NCBI GenBank assembly: GCA_021780225.1 | Contig: JAJXZF010000097.1 | Location: 1-44,534, forward strand | Reading direction: 5' to 3' | DNA: 44,534 nucleotides | Origin: Deltaproteobacteria bacterium | Lineage (GTDB): Bacteria > Desulfobacterota > Binatia > Binatales > Binataceae | Shown: positions 25,075-33,408 of the stretch, in pieces | Layout of the letters: each line of letters opens with the position of its first letter | Position numbering within the stretch: the first letter of the stretch is position 1 | The notes under the pieces: generated by a model | Seen by the model: only the letters and a program-made list of their open reading frames with translations | Told to the model about the DNA's origin: nothing | Databases searched by the model: none | Position numbers and translations under genes: made by a program

Positions 25075-25866
25075 ATGGCTGAAACGAATCACAAGGAAGA
25101 AACGTTCCGCGTTGGGGAGACGGAACTGCGCGTAATCAAAGGCGGGCAGGGCAAGCCGTTGCTGGTGCTTCACGGCGAACTGGGTTTTCCAGGATGGCTG
25201 CAATGGCTGGATGCGTTGGCGAAGAAGCGCACGATCTGGATTCCGTTGCATCCGGGCTTCGGCAAGACCCCGATGGCGAGCTGGATCATGAACGTGCGTG
25301 ATCTCGGCGCCTTCTATTCCCGGTTTATTCGTGAACAGAAGCTCGCTCCGGTCGACGTTATCGGATTTTCGCTCGGCGGATGGCTCGCGGCTGAGATGGC
25401 GGTCGCGAACAGCGCCCAGTTCGGCAAGATGGTTCTGGTCGGCGCGGCCGGGCTTAAGCCGCCAGCCGGCGAAATTATGGATATGTTCACGATGACCGCG
25501 CGCGGCTATCTCAACGCCAATGTTGTTGATTCCCGCACCAATCCCGAATTCGCAAAGCTCTTCGGCGGCGAGCAGACCCCCGAGCAGTTCGAGGCGTGGG
25601 AAGACGCGCGCGCCGAAACCGCTCGTATCGCGTGGGCGCCGTATATGTACACCCAGAGCATGCCCGAGCTGCTGGCCAACGTATCGGGCCTGCCGACGCT
25701 GATTCTGTGGGGCAAACAGGACGCGGTCACGCCGCTCAGCGCGGGCGAGCTGTATCATCAGAAAATCGCCGGCTCCAAGCTGACGACCTTCGACAATTGC
25801 GGCCACATGCCGGCGGTCGAAAAGCCGGCGGATTTCATCAAGGCGATCGAAAGTTTTCTGGGCTGA
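25075..25866 (+). CDS. Alpha/beta hydrolase
   Basis: A 263-residue alpha/beta hydrolase. The oxyanion region is LLVLHGELGFPGW, the nucleophile Ser lies in VIGFSLGGWLAAEMA, the acid Asp probably in LWGKQDAVTPL, and the His in NCGHMPAVEKP. It resembles C-C bond or ester hydrolases of catabolic clusters. The luciferase-like monooxygenase gene starts 20 bases after its stop, so the two are likely one operon. The monooxygenase might generate an ester or acyl product that this hydrolase cleaves, which is inference. No signal peptide. Confidence 0.88.
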   Translation: MAETNHKEETFRVGETELRVIKGGQGKPLLVLHGELGFPGWLQWLDALAKKRTIWIPLHPGFGKTPMASWIMNVRDLGAFYSRFIREQKLAPVDVIGFSLGGWLAAEMAVANSAQFGKMVLVGAAGLKPPAGEIMDMFTMTARGYLNANVVDSRTNPEFAKLFGGEQTPEQFEAWEDARAETARIAWAPYMYTQSMPELLANVSGLPTLILWGKQDAVTPLSAGELYHQKIAGSKLTTFDNCGHMPAVEKPADFIKAIESFLG

Positions 25867-25886
25867 TTAATTTCGGAGGTCCGGCC

Positions 25887-27191
25887 GTGCACATAATGTG
25901 GTTCACCGAACGCGCCTATCATTACCTGCCCGAAGAGGAGGTTCTGAAGCGGCGCAGTTTCTTCGGCGTGCCCAACTCTTTTTTCGATGCGGAAAAAGGC
26001 TCGCAGCTCCTCAACCAATATCTCGACGAAAAAATCTATTCGGACGAGCTTGGATTCGACGGCGTGATGCTGAACGAGCATCACGGCACCCCGTTCTGCA
26101 TGGGCGCGGTGATGGACGTCGAGGCGGCGGTGCTCGCGCGCGCCACCAGGCGGGTGCGGATCGTGCTGCTCGGAAATCCGATTCCGACGGTCGCGAATCC
26201 GCTCCGGCTGGCCGAAGAGCTGGCGATGATCGACATGATCTCGGGCGGACGGCTGGTGCCCGGATGGGTGCGCGGCGCGGGCAGCGAACAGCTCGCCAAC
26301 AACGCCAATCCCGCCTACAACCGTGAATATTTCGACGAGGCGCACGACCTGATTCTGGCCGCATGGACACGGCCCGGCCCGTTCCGATGGGAGAGCAAGC
26401 ACTTCCATTTCCGCTTCGTGAATCCGTGGGTGCTGCCGCTGCAGAAGCCGCATCCGCCGATCTGGATCCCCGGCTTGATCAGTCCCGAGACGGTCAAATG
26501 GTGCGCGGCGCACAAGTATCCCTATGTGGCGCTCGCCACGATGCTCAAGCCGACGCTGGAGATGTGGGACCTGTACACCGCCGAAGCGGCGGCGCACGGC
26601 TATCAGGCGGGACCGGAGAACTTCGGTTATTTGCAACCGATTTTCGTCCATGAAACCGAGGAAAAGGCCGACGAGCTGGGCCGGAACTTCCTGTTCGGCG
26701 GCGGCTTCGCCAACTTCGCCCGGCCCGAGTGGATGTTTCCGCCGGGGTACAATTCGAAGGAAGCGACCCGCCGGCTCGCGAGCCTCTATGCCAATCCGAA
26801 TCTGCCCGGCAAGACCCTTGTGCCGCAGCATCTCCATTCGATGAACGATATCGCGGCGATAAAAAAGGCGGTTTACGACAACTATGACACCGCCAAGGAG
26901 TCGTTGCAGATAATCACCGGCACGCCGAAATCGGTGATGCCGAAACTGCGCAAGGTTCTGGAAGTGCTCAGGCCGGGGATTTTCTCGTTCTGGCTCGACG
27001 GTCCGGCGCCGCGCGCCGATCGGATGACGTGCCTGAAATTGCTGGGCGCCGAAGTGCTGCCGGCGGTGCGCGAAATCGGCAAGGAACTCGGACTTGCCGA
27101 TCCGTTTCAGGTCGCGCCCGGGTCGCGTCCGCTCGCGGCCAGCGGACGGCCCGAAAGAGTCGGCTCGCCGGAGGCGTTGGCGGCGGGATAA
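25887..27191 (+). CDS. LLM-class flavin-dependent oxidoreductase, paralogue 1
   Basis: A 434-residue luciferase-like monooxygenase (bacterial luciferase superfamily TIM barrel, FMN or F420 dependent). It begins with GTG 25887 (VHIMWFTERAYHYLPEEE), supported by GGAGGT at 25875-25880 and by the equivalent MHIMFFTERAYH of its paralogue. Family segments are LGFDGVMLNEHHGTPF, ARATRRVRIVLLGNPIPTVANPLRLAEELAMIDM, SGGRLVPGWVRGAGSEQ and PHPPIWIPGLISPETVKW. It is closely related to the next gene, with long identical DNA runs. The C-terminal 60 residues differ most. It is probably co-transcribed with the upstream alpha/beta hydrolase. Confidence 0.9.
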   Translation: MHIMWFTERAYHYLPEEEVLKRRSFFGVPNSFFDAEKGSQLLNQYLDEKIYSDELGFDGVMLNEHHGTPFCMGAVMDVEAAVLARATRRVRIVLLGNPIPTVANPLRLAEELAMIDMISGGRLVPGWVRGAGSEQLANNANPAYNREYFDEAHDLILAAWTRPGPFRWESKHFHFRFVNPWVLPLQKPHPPIWIPGLISPETVKWCAAHKYPYVALATMLKPTLEMWDLYTAEAAAHGYQAGPENFGYLQPIFVHETEEKADELGRNFLFGGGFANFARPEWMFPPGYNSKEATRRLASLYANPNLPGKTLVPQHLHSMNDIAAIKKAVYDNYDTAKESLQIITGTPKSVMPKLRKVLEVLRPGIFSFWLDGPAPRADRMTCLKLLGAEVLPAVREIGKELGLADPFQVAPGSRPLAASGRPERVGSPEALAAG

Positions 27192-27337
27192 GGATTTAGC
27201 ACGACGCGCGCCTGCGGTTTTGTTTCGCTCGAAAGTAGCGCGTTTGATAATGCTTGAAGCTAAGGTCTAATGAATCAACCGCCGCGGTGTGAAGTTCGGG
27301 CTTTTGACGCGGCCAAGATTTTTCGGGAGGTCTTGAT

Positions 27338-28651
27338 ATGCACATTATGTTTTTCACCGAGCGGGCGTACCACGCCGTGCCGGAAGACGAAGTCCTGAAG
27401 ATCCGCAGTTTCTTCGGCGTGTCGAACAAATTCTTCGACGCGCAGAAAGGCTCGCAGCTTCTCAACGAGTATATCGACGAGAAGATCATGTGCGACGAAA
27501 TGGGCTTCGACGGCCTGATGCTGAATGAGCATCACGGCACCCCGTTCTGCATGGGCGCGGTGATGGACGTCGAGGCGGCGGTGCTCGCACGCGCCACCAA
27601 GCGCGCCAAAATCGTGTTGCTCGGAAATCCGATTCCGACGGTCGCGAATCCGCTCCGGCTGGCCGAAGAGCTGGCGATGATCGACATGATCTCGGGCGGA
27701 CGGCTGGTGCCCGGATGGGTGCGCGGCGCAGGCAGCGAACAGCTCGCCAACAACGCCAATCCCGCCTACAACCGCGAGTATTTCGATGAAGCGCACGACC
27801 TGATTCTGGCGGCGTGGACGCGTCCCGGTCCGTTCCGATGGGAAGGCAAGCATTTCCACTACCGTTTCGTGAATCCGTGGGTGCTGCCGCTGCAGAAGCC
27901 GCATCCGCCGATCTGGATCCCCGGCTTGATCAGTCCTGAGACGGTCAAATGGTGCGCGCACCATCGCTACCCATACGTCGCGCTGGCGACGCTGCTCAAG
28001 CCGACGCTCGAGATGTTCAACATGTACGCGAAGATCGCGGGCGATCTCGGCTATCAGGCCGGGCCCGAGAATTTCGGCTATCTGCAGCCGGTCTTCTGCG
28101 CCGACACCGAGGAGAAGGCCGAGGAACTCGGCAAGAACTTCCTGTTCGGCGGCGGCTTCTCGCACTTCGCGCGGCCGGAATGGATGTTCCCGCCGGGATA
28201 CAACTCCAAGGAAGCGACCCGCCGGCTCGCGGCGCAGGCGGCGAATCCGAATCTGCCCGGCCACGGCCTGATCGACCACGATCCGACAAGCGACGCCGAA
28301 CTGCAGTCGCTGAAGAAGGCGCTCTACGGCACCTATCCGGAATGGCTGCGGCAGTCGCAGATGATCACGGGCACGCCGAAGACGATCGTTCCGAAACTGC
28401 GCCATGTGCTGGAAGTGCTGCGTCCAGGAATCTTCTCGTTCTGGCTCGACGGCCCGGCGCCGCTCAAGGATCGCCGCCGTTGCGTCGAATTGCTGGGCAA
28501 GGAAGTGTTGCCGCAGTTGCGCGAAATCGGCAAGGAACTGGGCCTCTCGGACCCGTTCGAGGTCAAGCCCGGCTCGCGCAAGCTTTCCAACGGCAAGGCC
28601 GAAGCCGTCGGACGGGCCGACCTGATCGCTGAATCGACGATGGGCGCATAA
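27338..28651 (+). CDS. LLM-class flavin-dependent oxidoreductase, paralogue 2
   Basis: A 437-residue tandem duplicate of the preceding monooxygenase, 146 bases downstream with its own GGGAGGT site. The overall architecture is the same: MHIMFFTERAYHAVPEDE, MLNEHHGTPFCMGAVMDVEA, LGNPIPTVANPLRLAEELAMIDM and RPEWMFPPGYNSKEATRRL. A 112-base stretch (27618-27729) is identical to 26167-26278, synonymous sites included. The region facing the substrate differs more (RAKIVLL against RVRIVLL, HHRYPYVALATLL against HKYPYVALATML, and the segment after NPNLPG). The copies may have different substrates. A strong terminator follows at 28675. Confidence 0.9.
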   Translation: MHIMFFTERAYHAVPEDEVLKIRSFFGVSNKFFDAQKGSQLLNEYIDEKIMCDEMGFDGLMLNEHHGTPFCMGAVMDVEAAVLARATKRAKIVLLGNPIPTVANPLRLAEELAMIDMISGGRLVPGWVRGAGSEQLANNANPAYNREYFDEAHDLILAAWTRPGPFRWEGKHFHYRFVNPWVLPLQKPHPPIWIPGLISPETVKWCAHHRYPYVALATLLKPTLEMFNMYAKIAGDLGYQAGPENFGYLQPVFCADTEEKAEELGKNFLFGGGFSHFARPEWMFPPGYNSKEATRRLAAQAANPNLPGHGLIDHDPTSDAELQSLKKALYGTYPEWLRQSQMITGTPKTIVPKLRHVLEVLRPGIFSFWLDGPAPLKDRRRCVELLGKEVLPQLREIGKELGLSDPFEVKPGSRKLSNGKAEAVGRADLIAESTMGA

Positions 28652-28674
28652 CGCCTGCTGAGTGGATTGCATAA

Positions 28675-28712
28675 CGGCGGGTGGCGTGACGGCGCGCCGC
28701 CCGCCGTTTTTT
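28675..28712 (+). terminator. Rho-independent terminator after the monooxygenase pair
   Basis: CGGCGGG (28675-28681) pairs with CCCGCCG (28700-28706), extended by GGCG/CGCC after one mismatch. A run of six T follows immediately (28707-28712). It lies 24 bases after the second monooxygenase stop. Confidence 0.8.
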
Positions 28713-28833
28713 CTCCATACGGCTTGAATTGCGGCGAGCGCTTGAGCCGTTGCGGAAGCTTGATTAACGTCGGGCAATATGGGGCGGCGGAGAGGCAGGC
28801 GGAGCTTCCCGGAATTCCTGCGGCTCGGATTCG

Positions 28834-29667
28834 ATGGTTTTTCTTCAGACGACTGACGATCTTGGTTTCAAGTTGGAATTGGCCGAGCGGCCCGCTCGCA
28901 TCGTCTCGCTGGTGCCGAGTTGGACGGAGACGCTGTTCGCCTTTGGCGCCGGCGGCGAAATCGCCGGCCTGACGCGATTTTGCGTCGAACCGGCGGATCG
29001 CGTCGCCGGCGTGCCGAAAATCGGCGGCACTAAAAATCCCGACATCAAAGCGATCGTCGATCTCAGGCCGGATATCGTAATCGCCAACGCGGAGGAAAAC
29101 CGGCGCGAGGATATCGAGAAGCTGCGCGCCGCGGGAGTCGCGGTCTTCACGACCTACTCGCGCACGGTGGCGTCCGCGGTCGAGGCGATCCTCAAACTCG
29201 GCCAGGTCGTCGGACGGCCGGCCGAGGCCGACGCGATCGCGCGCGACGTGGTGCGCGAAGTAAGCGTAATCGAAACCGGACTGGGGGTTTGGAACCGCCT
29301 GCGCTTCAGAGTGTTCTGCCCGATCTGGAAAAACCCCTGGATGGCCTTTAACGCCGATACTTACGCTCATGACGTTTTGCGGATGCTCGGCTTCAACAAT
29401 ATTTTCGCGTCGGCGGGCGAGCGTTATCCGCGCGTGACGCTCGACGAAACGCTCGCGCTGCGGCCTGATTTCGTGCTGTTGCCGAATGAGCCATACGAAT
29501 TCAGCCAGAAGGACGCCGACGAATTGAAGCCGCTGCTGCCGCCGGCGCTGAGCCGCCGCGTCGTTCTGATCGACGGGCGCGACCTGCATTGGTACGGAAC
29601 GCACATGACGCTCGGCTTCAGGCGGCTGGCGGCGCTGCTGGCGCGCGTGCGCGCCGCGACGGTTTGA
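28834..29667 (+). CDS. Helical-backbone metal receptor (BtuF/periplasmic-binding-like) protein
   Basis: A 277-residue protein of the BtuF/FecB-type substrate-binding fold: RIVSLVPSWTETLFAFGAGGEIAGLTRFC, KIGGTKNPDIKAIVDLRPDIVIAN, EDIEKLRAAGVAVFTT, and the C-terminal LDETLALRPDFVLLPNEPYEF. Normally such proteins feed an ABC importer of cobalamin, haem or siderophores. Here no signal peptide or lipobox is visible (start MVFLQTTDDLGFKLEL) and no permease or ATPase gene adjoins. It may act in the cytoplasm or as an orphan receptor. The start ATG 28834 lacks a clear ribosome binding site; an upstream start would not add an obvious signal. Confidence 0.82.
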   Translation: MVFLQTTDDLGFKLELAERPARIVSLVPSWTETLFAFGAGGEIAGLTRFCVEPADRVAGVPKIGGTKNPDIKAIVDLRPDIVIANAEENRREDIEKLRAAGVAVFTTYSRTVASAVEAILKLGQVVGRPAEADAIARDVVREVSVIETGLGVWNRLRFRVFCPIWKNPWMAFNADTYAHDVLRMLGFNNIFASAGERYPRVTLDETLALRPDFVLLPNEPYEFSQKDADELKPLLPPALSRRVVLIDGRDLHWYGTHMTLGFRRLAALLARVRAATV

Positions 29668-29786
29668 TTCGCGTCCCGTTTGCCGAACGGCGCGGCGACC
29701 GACTAATTAGTAGACATACCGGAAGTTCGGCATCGGCGACCCCGCCGGCTCCGAATGCCGCTTTCCACGCAAAGGGAGAAACCAGG

Positions 29787-30995
29787 ATGGCCGCAGTCGC
29801 TCCGCTCACGGGTATCAAACTGATCGATCTCACCAAGCTCGCGCCGGGACCTCATTGCACGATGATTCTTGGCGACCTCGGCGCCGACATTATCAAGGTC
29901 GAAGAACCCGGCGCGCCGACCGGGCGGCGCGCGGAGCAGGGCGGCGCGACCGGCAAAGTGCGGCGGGTCGAGGGCTTTGGATCGGTTCCGACCAACGCGC
30001 TCGCGCGCAACAAGAAATCGATCGGCATCAATCTGAAAAGCCCGATCGGCAAGGAAATCTATCTGCGGCTCGCCCGCGACGCAGACGTGATCGTCGAAGA
30101 GTTCCGGCCCGGCGTGGCGAAGCGGCTGGGAATCGATTACGAAACGCTCAAGGCCGGCAATCCGAAGCTGATCTATTGCGCCGTGACGGGCTTCGGCCAG
30201 ACCGGGCCGTACAAGGATCAGGTCGGCCACGACCTGAATTATATCGCGACATCCGGCGCGCTCTCGCTGATCGGCCGCAAGGATCAGCCGCCGACGATTC
30301 CCCTGAATCTGCTCGCCGACTACGCCGGCGGCGGCCTGCACGCGGCGATCGGCGTGCTGGCGGCGCTGGTCGCGCGGAATCAGACCGGCCGGGGGCAGTA
30401 CGTCGATATCGCGATGCTCGACGGCACGATGCTGCTGATCGCGCAGGCGCTGTCGACCTATTTCACCAACGGCAAGCTTTCCAAGCGCGGCTTCACTTCC
30501 ACCGACGGCGCGGCGCCTTACTACAATTTGTACGCAACGAAGGACGACAAATACATCACGATCGGATCGGTCGAGCCGTGGTTCTACGCCAACCTGTGCC
30601 GCGCGCTCGGCTGCGAACAGTACATCACGGACCAGCACAACCATCAGAAATGGACCGAGATGCTCGAGCATTTCGCCCGCGTCTTCAAGACGCGCACGCG
30701 CGATGAATGGTTCGAGTATCTGTCCAAGTCCGATATCTGCGTGGGCCGGATGCTTACGCTCGACGAACTTGCCGACGAGCCGCAGATTCGCGCCCGCAAC
30801 ATGATCGTCGAGGTTGAAACGCCGGCCGGCGAGAAGGTCAAGCAGGTGGGCATTTCAGTCAAACTGTCGGAAACGCCCGGTTCGATCCGGTCGCTCGCGC
30901 CCAGGCTGGGGCAGCATACCGAGGAGATTCTCGGCGGACTTGGCTACGGCGCCGCGGATATCGAACGCTGGCGCGCCGAGGGCGCGATCAAATAG
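29787..30995 (+). CDS. CaiB/BaiF family protein, alpha-methylacyl-CoA racemase-like
   Basis: A 402-residue family III CoA-transferase-fold protein. It starts PLTGIKLIDLTKLAPGPHCTMILGDLGADIIKVE. It contains VGHDLNYIATSGALS and LLADYAGGGLHAAIGVLAAL. The first holds the His and the second the Asp known as catalytic acid/base residues of alpha-methylacyl-CoA racemases (GHDxNY and GDFxGG). It may therefore epimerise branched acyl-CoA rather than transfer CoA. RNQTGRGQYVDIAMLDG is shared by both groups. Start ATG 29787 follows AAAGGGAGA. A class III aminotransferase follows 62 bases downstream. Confidence 0.86.
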   Translation: MAAVAPLTGIKLIDLTKLAPGPHCTMILGDLGADIIKVEEPGAPTGRRAEQGGATGKVRRVEGFGSVPTNALARNKKSIGINLKSPIGKEIYLRLARDADVIVEEFRPGVAKRLGIDYETLKAGNPKLIYCAVTGFGQTGPYKDQVGHDLNYIATSGALSLIGRKDQPPTIPLNLLADYAGGGLHAAIGVLAALVARNQTGRGQYVDIAMLDGTMLLIAQALSTYFTNGKLSKRGFTSTDGAAPYYNLYATKDDKYITIGSVEPWFYANLCRALGCEQYITDQHNHQKWTEMLEHFARVFKTRTRDEWFEYLSKSDICVGRMLTLDELADEPQIRARNMIVEVETPAGEKVKQVGISVKLSETPGSIRSLAPRLGQHTEEILGGLGYGAADIERWRAEGAIK

Positions 30996-31057
30996 GCCGC
31001 GGCGAATCCGACAACCGTGGTCGAAGCGCGGCGGCGCGCGAAACATGGAGGATGATG

Positions 31058-32392
31058 ATGGCGGACGATCGGCAGAGCGCGATGTTCATGGAAGGGCCGT
31101 ACGAACCGCTGATGATCGAGCGGGCGGAGGGTCCGTGGCTCTATGCGAACGACGGAATGCGGATTCTCGATGCGGCGGCCGGCGCGGTTGTCGTAAACGT
31201 CGGCCAGGGACGCGAAGAGATTGCGCGTCTGATGGCTGAAGAGGCCGCGAAAATCAATTATGTCGTTCCGATCTGGAACACGCCCGCCCGCGAGCGGCTG
31301 TGCGCGCGCCTGGCGCGATGGACGCCGCCGGGCCTGAACCGTTTCTTTTTCACCAGCGGCGGCTCGGAGGCAGTCGAAGCCGCAATCAAATTCGCCTTGA
31401 TGTACCAGAAGGTGAAGGGCCGGACGGGCCGCACGAAAATCATCTCGCGCTGGACTTCGTACCACGGCAATACCCTTGCGTCGCTCTCGGTCGGAGGAAA
31501 CCTCAACCGCCGCAAAGACTACGAACCAGTCCTTTTCGATTGGCCGCACATTCCGCCATCGTTCTGCTACCGATGCCCGTGGGGGAAGACGTATCCGGGA
31601 TGCGGTCTCGACTGCGCCGAGGCGCTGGAGGCCGAAATCGAACGGCACGGCGCCGATTCGATCGCGGCGTTCATCGCCGAGCCCATGATGGGCGCGACGG
31701 GCGGCGCCGTTCCGCCGGTAAAGGAATATTGGCCGCGAATCGCCGAAATTTGCCGGAAGCATCAAATTCTGCTGATTGCGGACGAAGTGATGACCGGCTT
31801 CGGCCGCACCGGACGGCGTTTCGCGGTTGAGCACTGGAACGTGGCTCCCGATGTGCTCGTCGGCGGTAAAGGGCTGACCGGCGGTTACATGCCGATGGGC
31901 ATGATCGCCGTGGGCGAAAATCTTGTCGCCGAATGCGAAAAGCTGCACGCGGACTTCATGTTTTACACCTATAGCTGCCATCCGCTGGCCTGCGCCGTCG
32001 CGGACAAGGTGCTCGAAATCATGGAGCGCGAACGTCTGGTCGAGCATGCGGCCGAAATCGGCGCCCAGCTCGGCGCGCAACTCAAAGAGAATCTGTCGGG
32101 CCATCCGATGGTCGGCGACATTCGCGGTACGGGTCTGTTCTGGGGCGTCGAGTTGGTGCGCGATCGCGCATCGCGGACGCCTTACGCTCCGTCGCGGAAG
32201 GTCACGTCGCAGGTGATTGGCGCGGCGCTCAAGCACGGACTGTTCGTGTATCCGACGGTTGGGATGGCGGGACAAGCCGGCGGCGACGGCGTGATGGTCA
32301 CGCCGCCATTCGCGATCGGCGACGCCGAGGTGGACTTTATCGTGCGGAATCTGCGGACCGCGCTCGACGAGACGCATCCGCGGGCGCAGTGA
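31058..32392 (+). CDS. Class III PLP-dependent aminotransferase
   Basis: A 444-residue class III (omega-type) aminotransferase. It has FFFTSGGSEAVEAAIKFA (PLP phosphate site), SYHGNTLASLSVGG, AFIAEPMMGATGGAVPP, LIADEVMTGFGRTGR and the PLP lysine in VGGKGLTGGYMPMGM. The substrate may be an amino acid, a beta-amino acid or an amine. A Cys-rich loop FCYRCPWGKTYPGCGLDC is present, which is found in a subset of this class. Three ATG codons follow one another (31052, 31055, 31058). The GGAG at 31047 best fits the third. It probably shares a transcript with the racemase-like gene. Confidence 0.9.
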   Translation: MADDRQSAMFMEGPYEPLMIERAEGPWLYANDGMRILDAAAGAVVVNVGQGREEIARLMAEEAAKINYVVPIWNTPARERLCARLARWTPPGLNRFFFTSGGSEAVEAAIKFALMYQKVKGRTGRTKIISRWTSYHGNTLASLSVGGNLNRRKDYEPVLFDWPHIPPSFCYRCPWGKTYPGCGLDCAEALEAEIERHGADSIAAFIAEPMMGATGGAVPPVKEYWPRIAEICRKHQILLIADEVMTGFGRTGRRFAVEHWNVAPDVLVGGKGLTGGYMPMGMIAVGENLVAECEKLHADFMFYTYSCHPLACAVADKVLEIMERERLVEHAAEIGAQLGAQLKENLSGHPMVGDIRGTGLFWGVELVRDRASRTPYAPSRKVTSQVIGAALKHGLFVYPTVGMAGQAGGDGVMVTPPFAIGDAEVDFIVRNLRTALDETHPRAQ

Positions 32393-32532
32393 AGGATTCA
32401 GGCGCGATCGAATCGGAAATGCAGCCGAAAAAATTTCCTCGATTTTTTCGCTGTGAGTTGCGATAGCCCTATAACTTGCGGCGCGGGTCGGATAGATTTT
32501 TCATCAACGTTTCGGGCGCAAATGGGGCGGCG

Positions 32533-33408
32533 ATGGCTGACATAATCGGTCCGACTTCGCATTTTTTCTACTCGCAGCGGCTTAAACTGCATTACGTCGA
32601 TTGGGGCAATCATCATCTGCCCTTGGCGATATTGGTGCACGGCGGCCGCGACCATTCCCGGAACTGGGATTTCGTCGCGCTCGATTTGCGCCGGCATTTT
32701 CATATCGTCGTACCGGATCTGCGCGGCCACGGGGATTCGGACTGGGCGATCGGCGGAGCCTATTCGATCACCGATCACGTGCTCGATCTGGGTCAGTTGA
32801 TGAAGGCGCTCGATCCCAAAGGCCCTGTGACGCTGATTGGGCATTCGCTGGGCGCCGGAGTGGTGTTGCAGCGCGCGGGCGTATTTCCGGAGGCCGTCAA
32901 GGCGATCGTCGCAATCGAGGGTCTGGGGCCGCCGGGCGCGATGATCCGCGAAACTCCGGCGCACGAGCGGATGGAGCACTGGGTCACCGATATGCTCGCG
33001 TTGGCGCAGCGCAAGCCGCGCGAGTACCAGACGATCGAGCAGGCGATGGAGCGCATGCGCGAGGCGAATCCGCATCTGAGCGCGGAGATGGCGCGCCATC
33101 TCACGATTTACAGCGTCAGGCGCAACGAAAACGGCACCTTTTCGTGGAAATACGATAATTATACCCGCGCCACGTCGCCGTATTTGTTCAATTTGAAAGA
33201 CGCGATGGAGATCTGGTCGCGAATCCGATGCCCGGCGCTGCTGGTGCGCGGCGATTCGTCATGGGCGGGCGATTGGGAGCGCGACGGACGGCTTGAAGCG
33301 TTCCGCACGGCGGAACTGGTAACGATCAAAAACGCCGGCCACTGGGTGCATCACGATCAATTGACCGAGTTTCTTGGCGTGATCCATCGATTTCTCGATC
33401 TATCCTGA
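32533..33408 (+). CDS. Alpha/beta hydrolase
   Basis: A 291-residue hydrolase. ILVHGGRDHSRNW forms the oxyanion region, DLRGHGDSDW follows, the nucleophile Ser is in LIGHSLGAGVVLQ, an acid is likely in VRGDSSWAGDWERDG, and the catalytic His in AGHWVHHDQ. It looks like an epoxide hydrolase or lactonase-type family member. Substrate unknown. Start ATG 32533 follows GGGGCGG. Its TGA overlaps the ATG of the ClC gene (TGATG at 33406-33410), so the two are translationally coupled. The functional link is unclear. Confidence 0.87.
   Translation: MADIIGPTSHFFYSQRLKLHYVDWGNHHLPLAILVHGGRDHSRNWDFVALDLRRHFHIVVPDLRGHGDSDWAIGGAYSITDHVLDLGQLMKALDPKGPVTLIGHSLGAGVVLQRAGVFPEAVKAIVAIEGLGPPGAMIRETPAHERMEHWVTDMLALAQRKPREYQTIEQAMERMREANPHLSAEMARHLTIYSVRRNENGTFSWKYDNYTRATSPYLFNLKDAMEIWSRIRCPALLVRGDSSWAGDWERDGRLEAFRTAELVTIKNAGHWVHHDQLTEFLGVIHRFLDLS

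Noticed and set aside
27275-28777. A 500-codon minus-strand frame opposite monooxygenase 2
   Set aside because: A matching shadow frame exists opposite paralogue 1, produced by codon bias in the duplicated gene, and it has no recognisable domain.
30944-32377. A 477-codon minus-strand open frame opposite the aminotransferase
   Set aside because: The plus-strand aminotransferase has all PLP motifs; the antisense product has none and an Arg/His-skewed composition.
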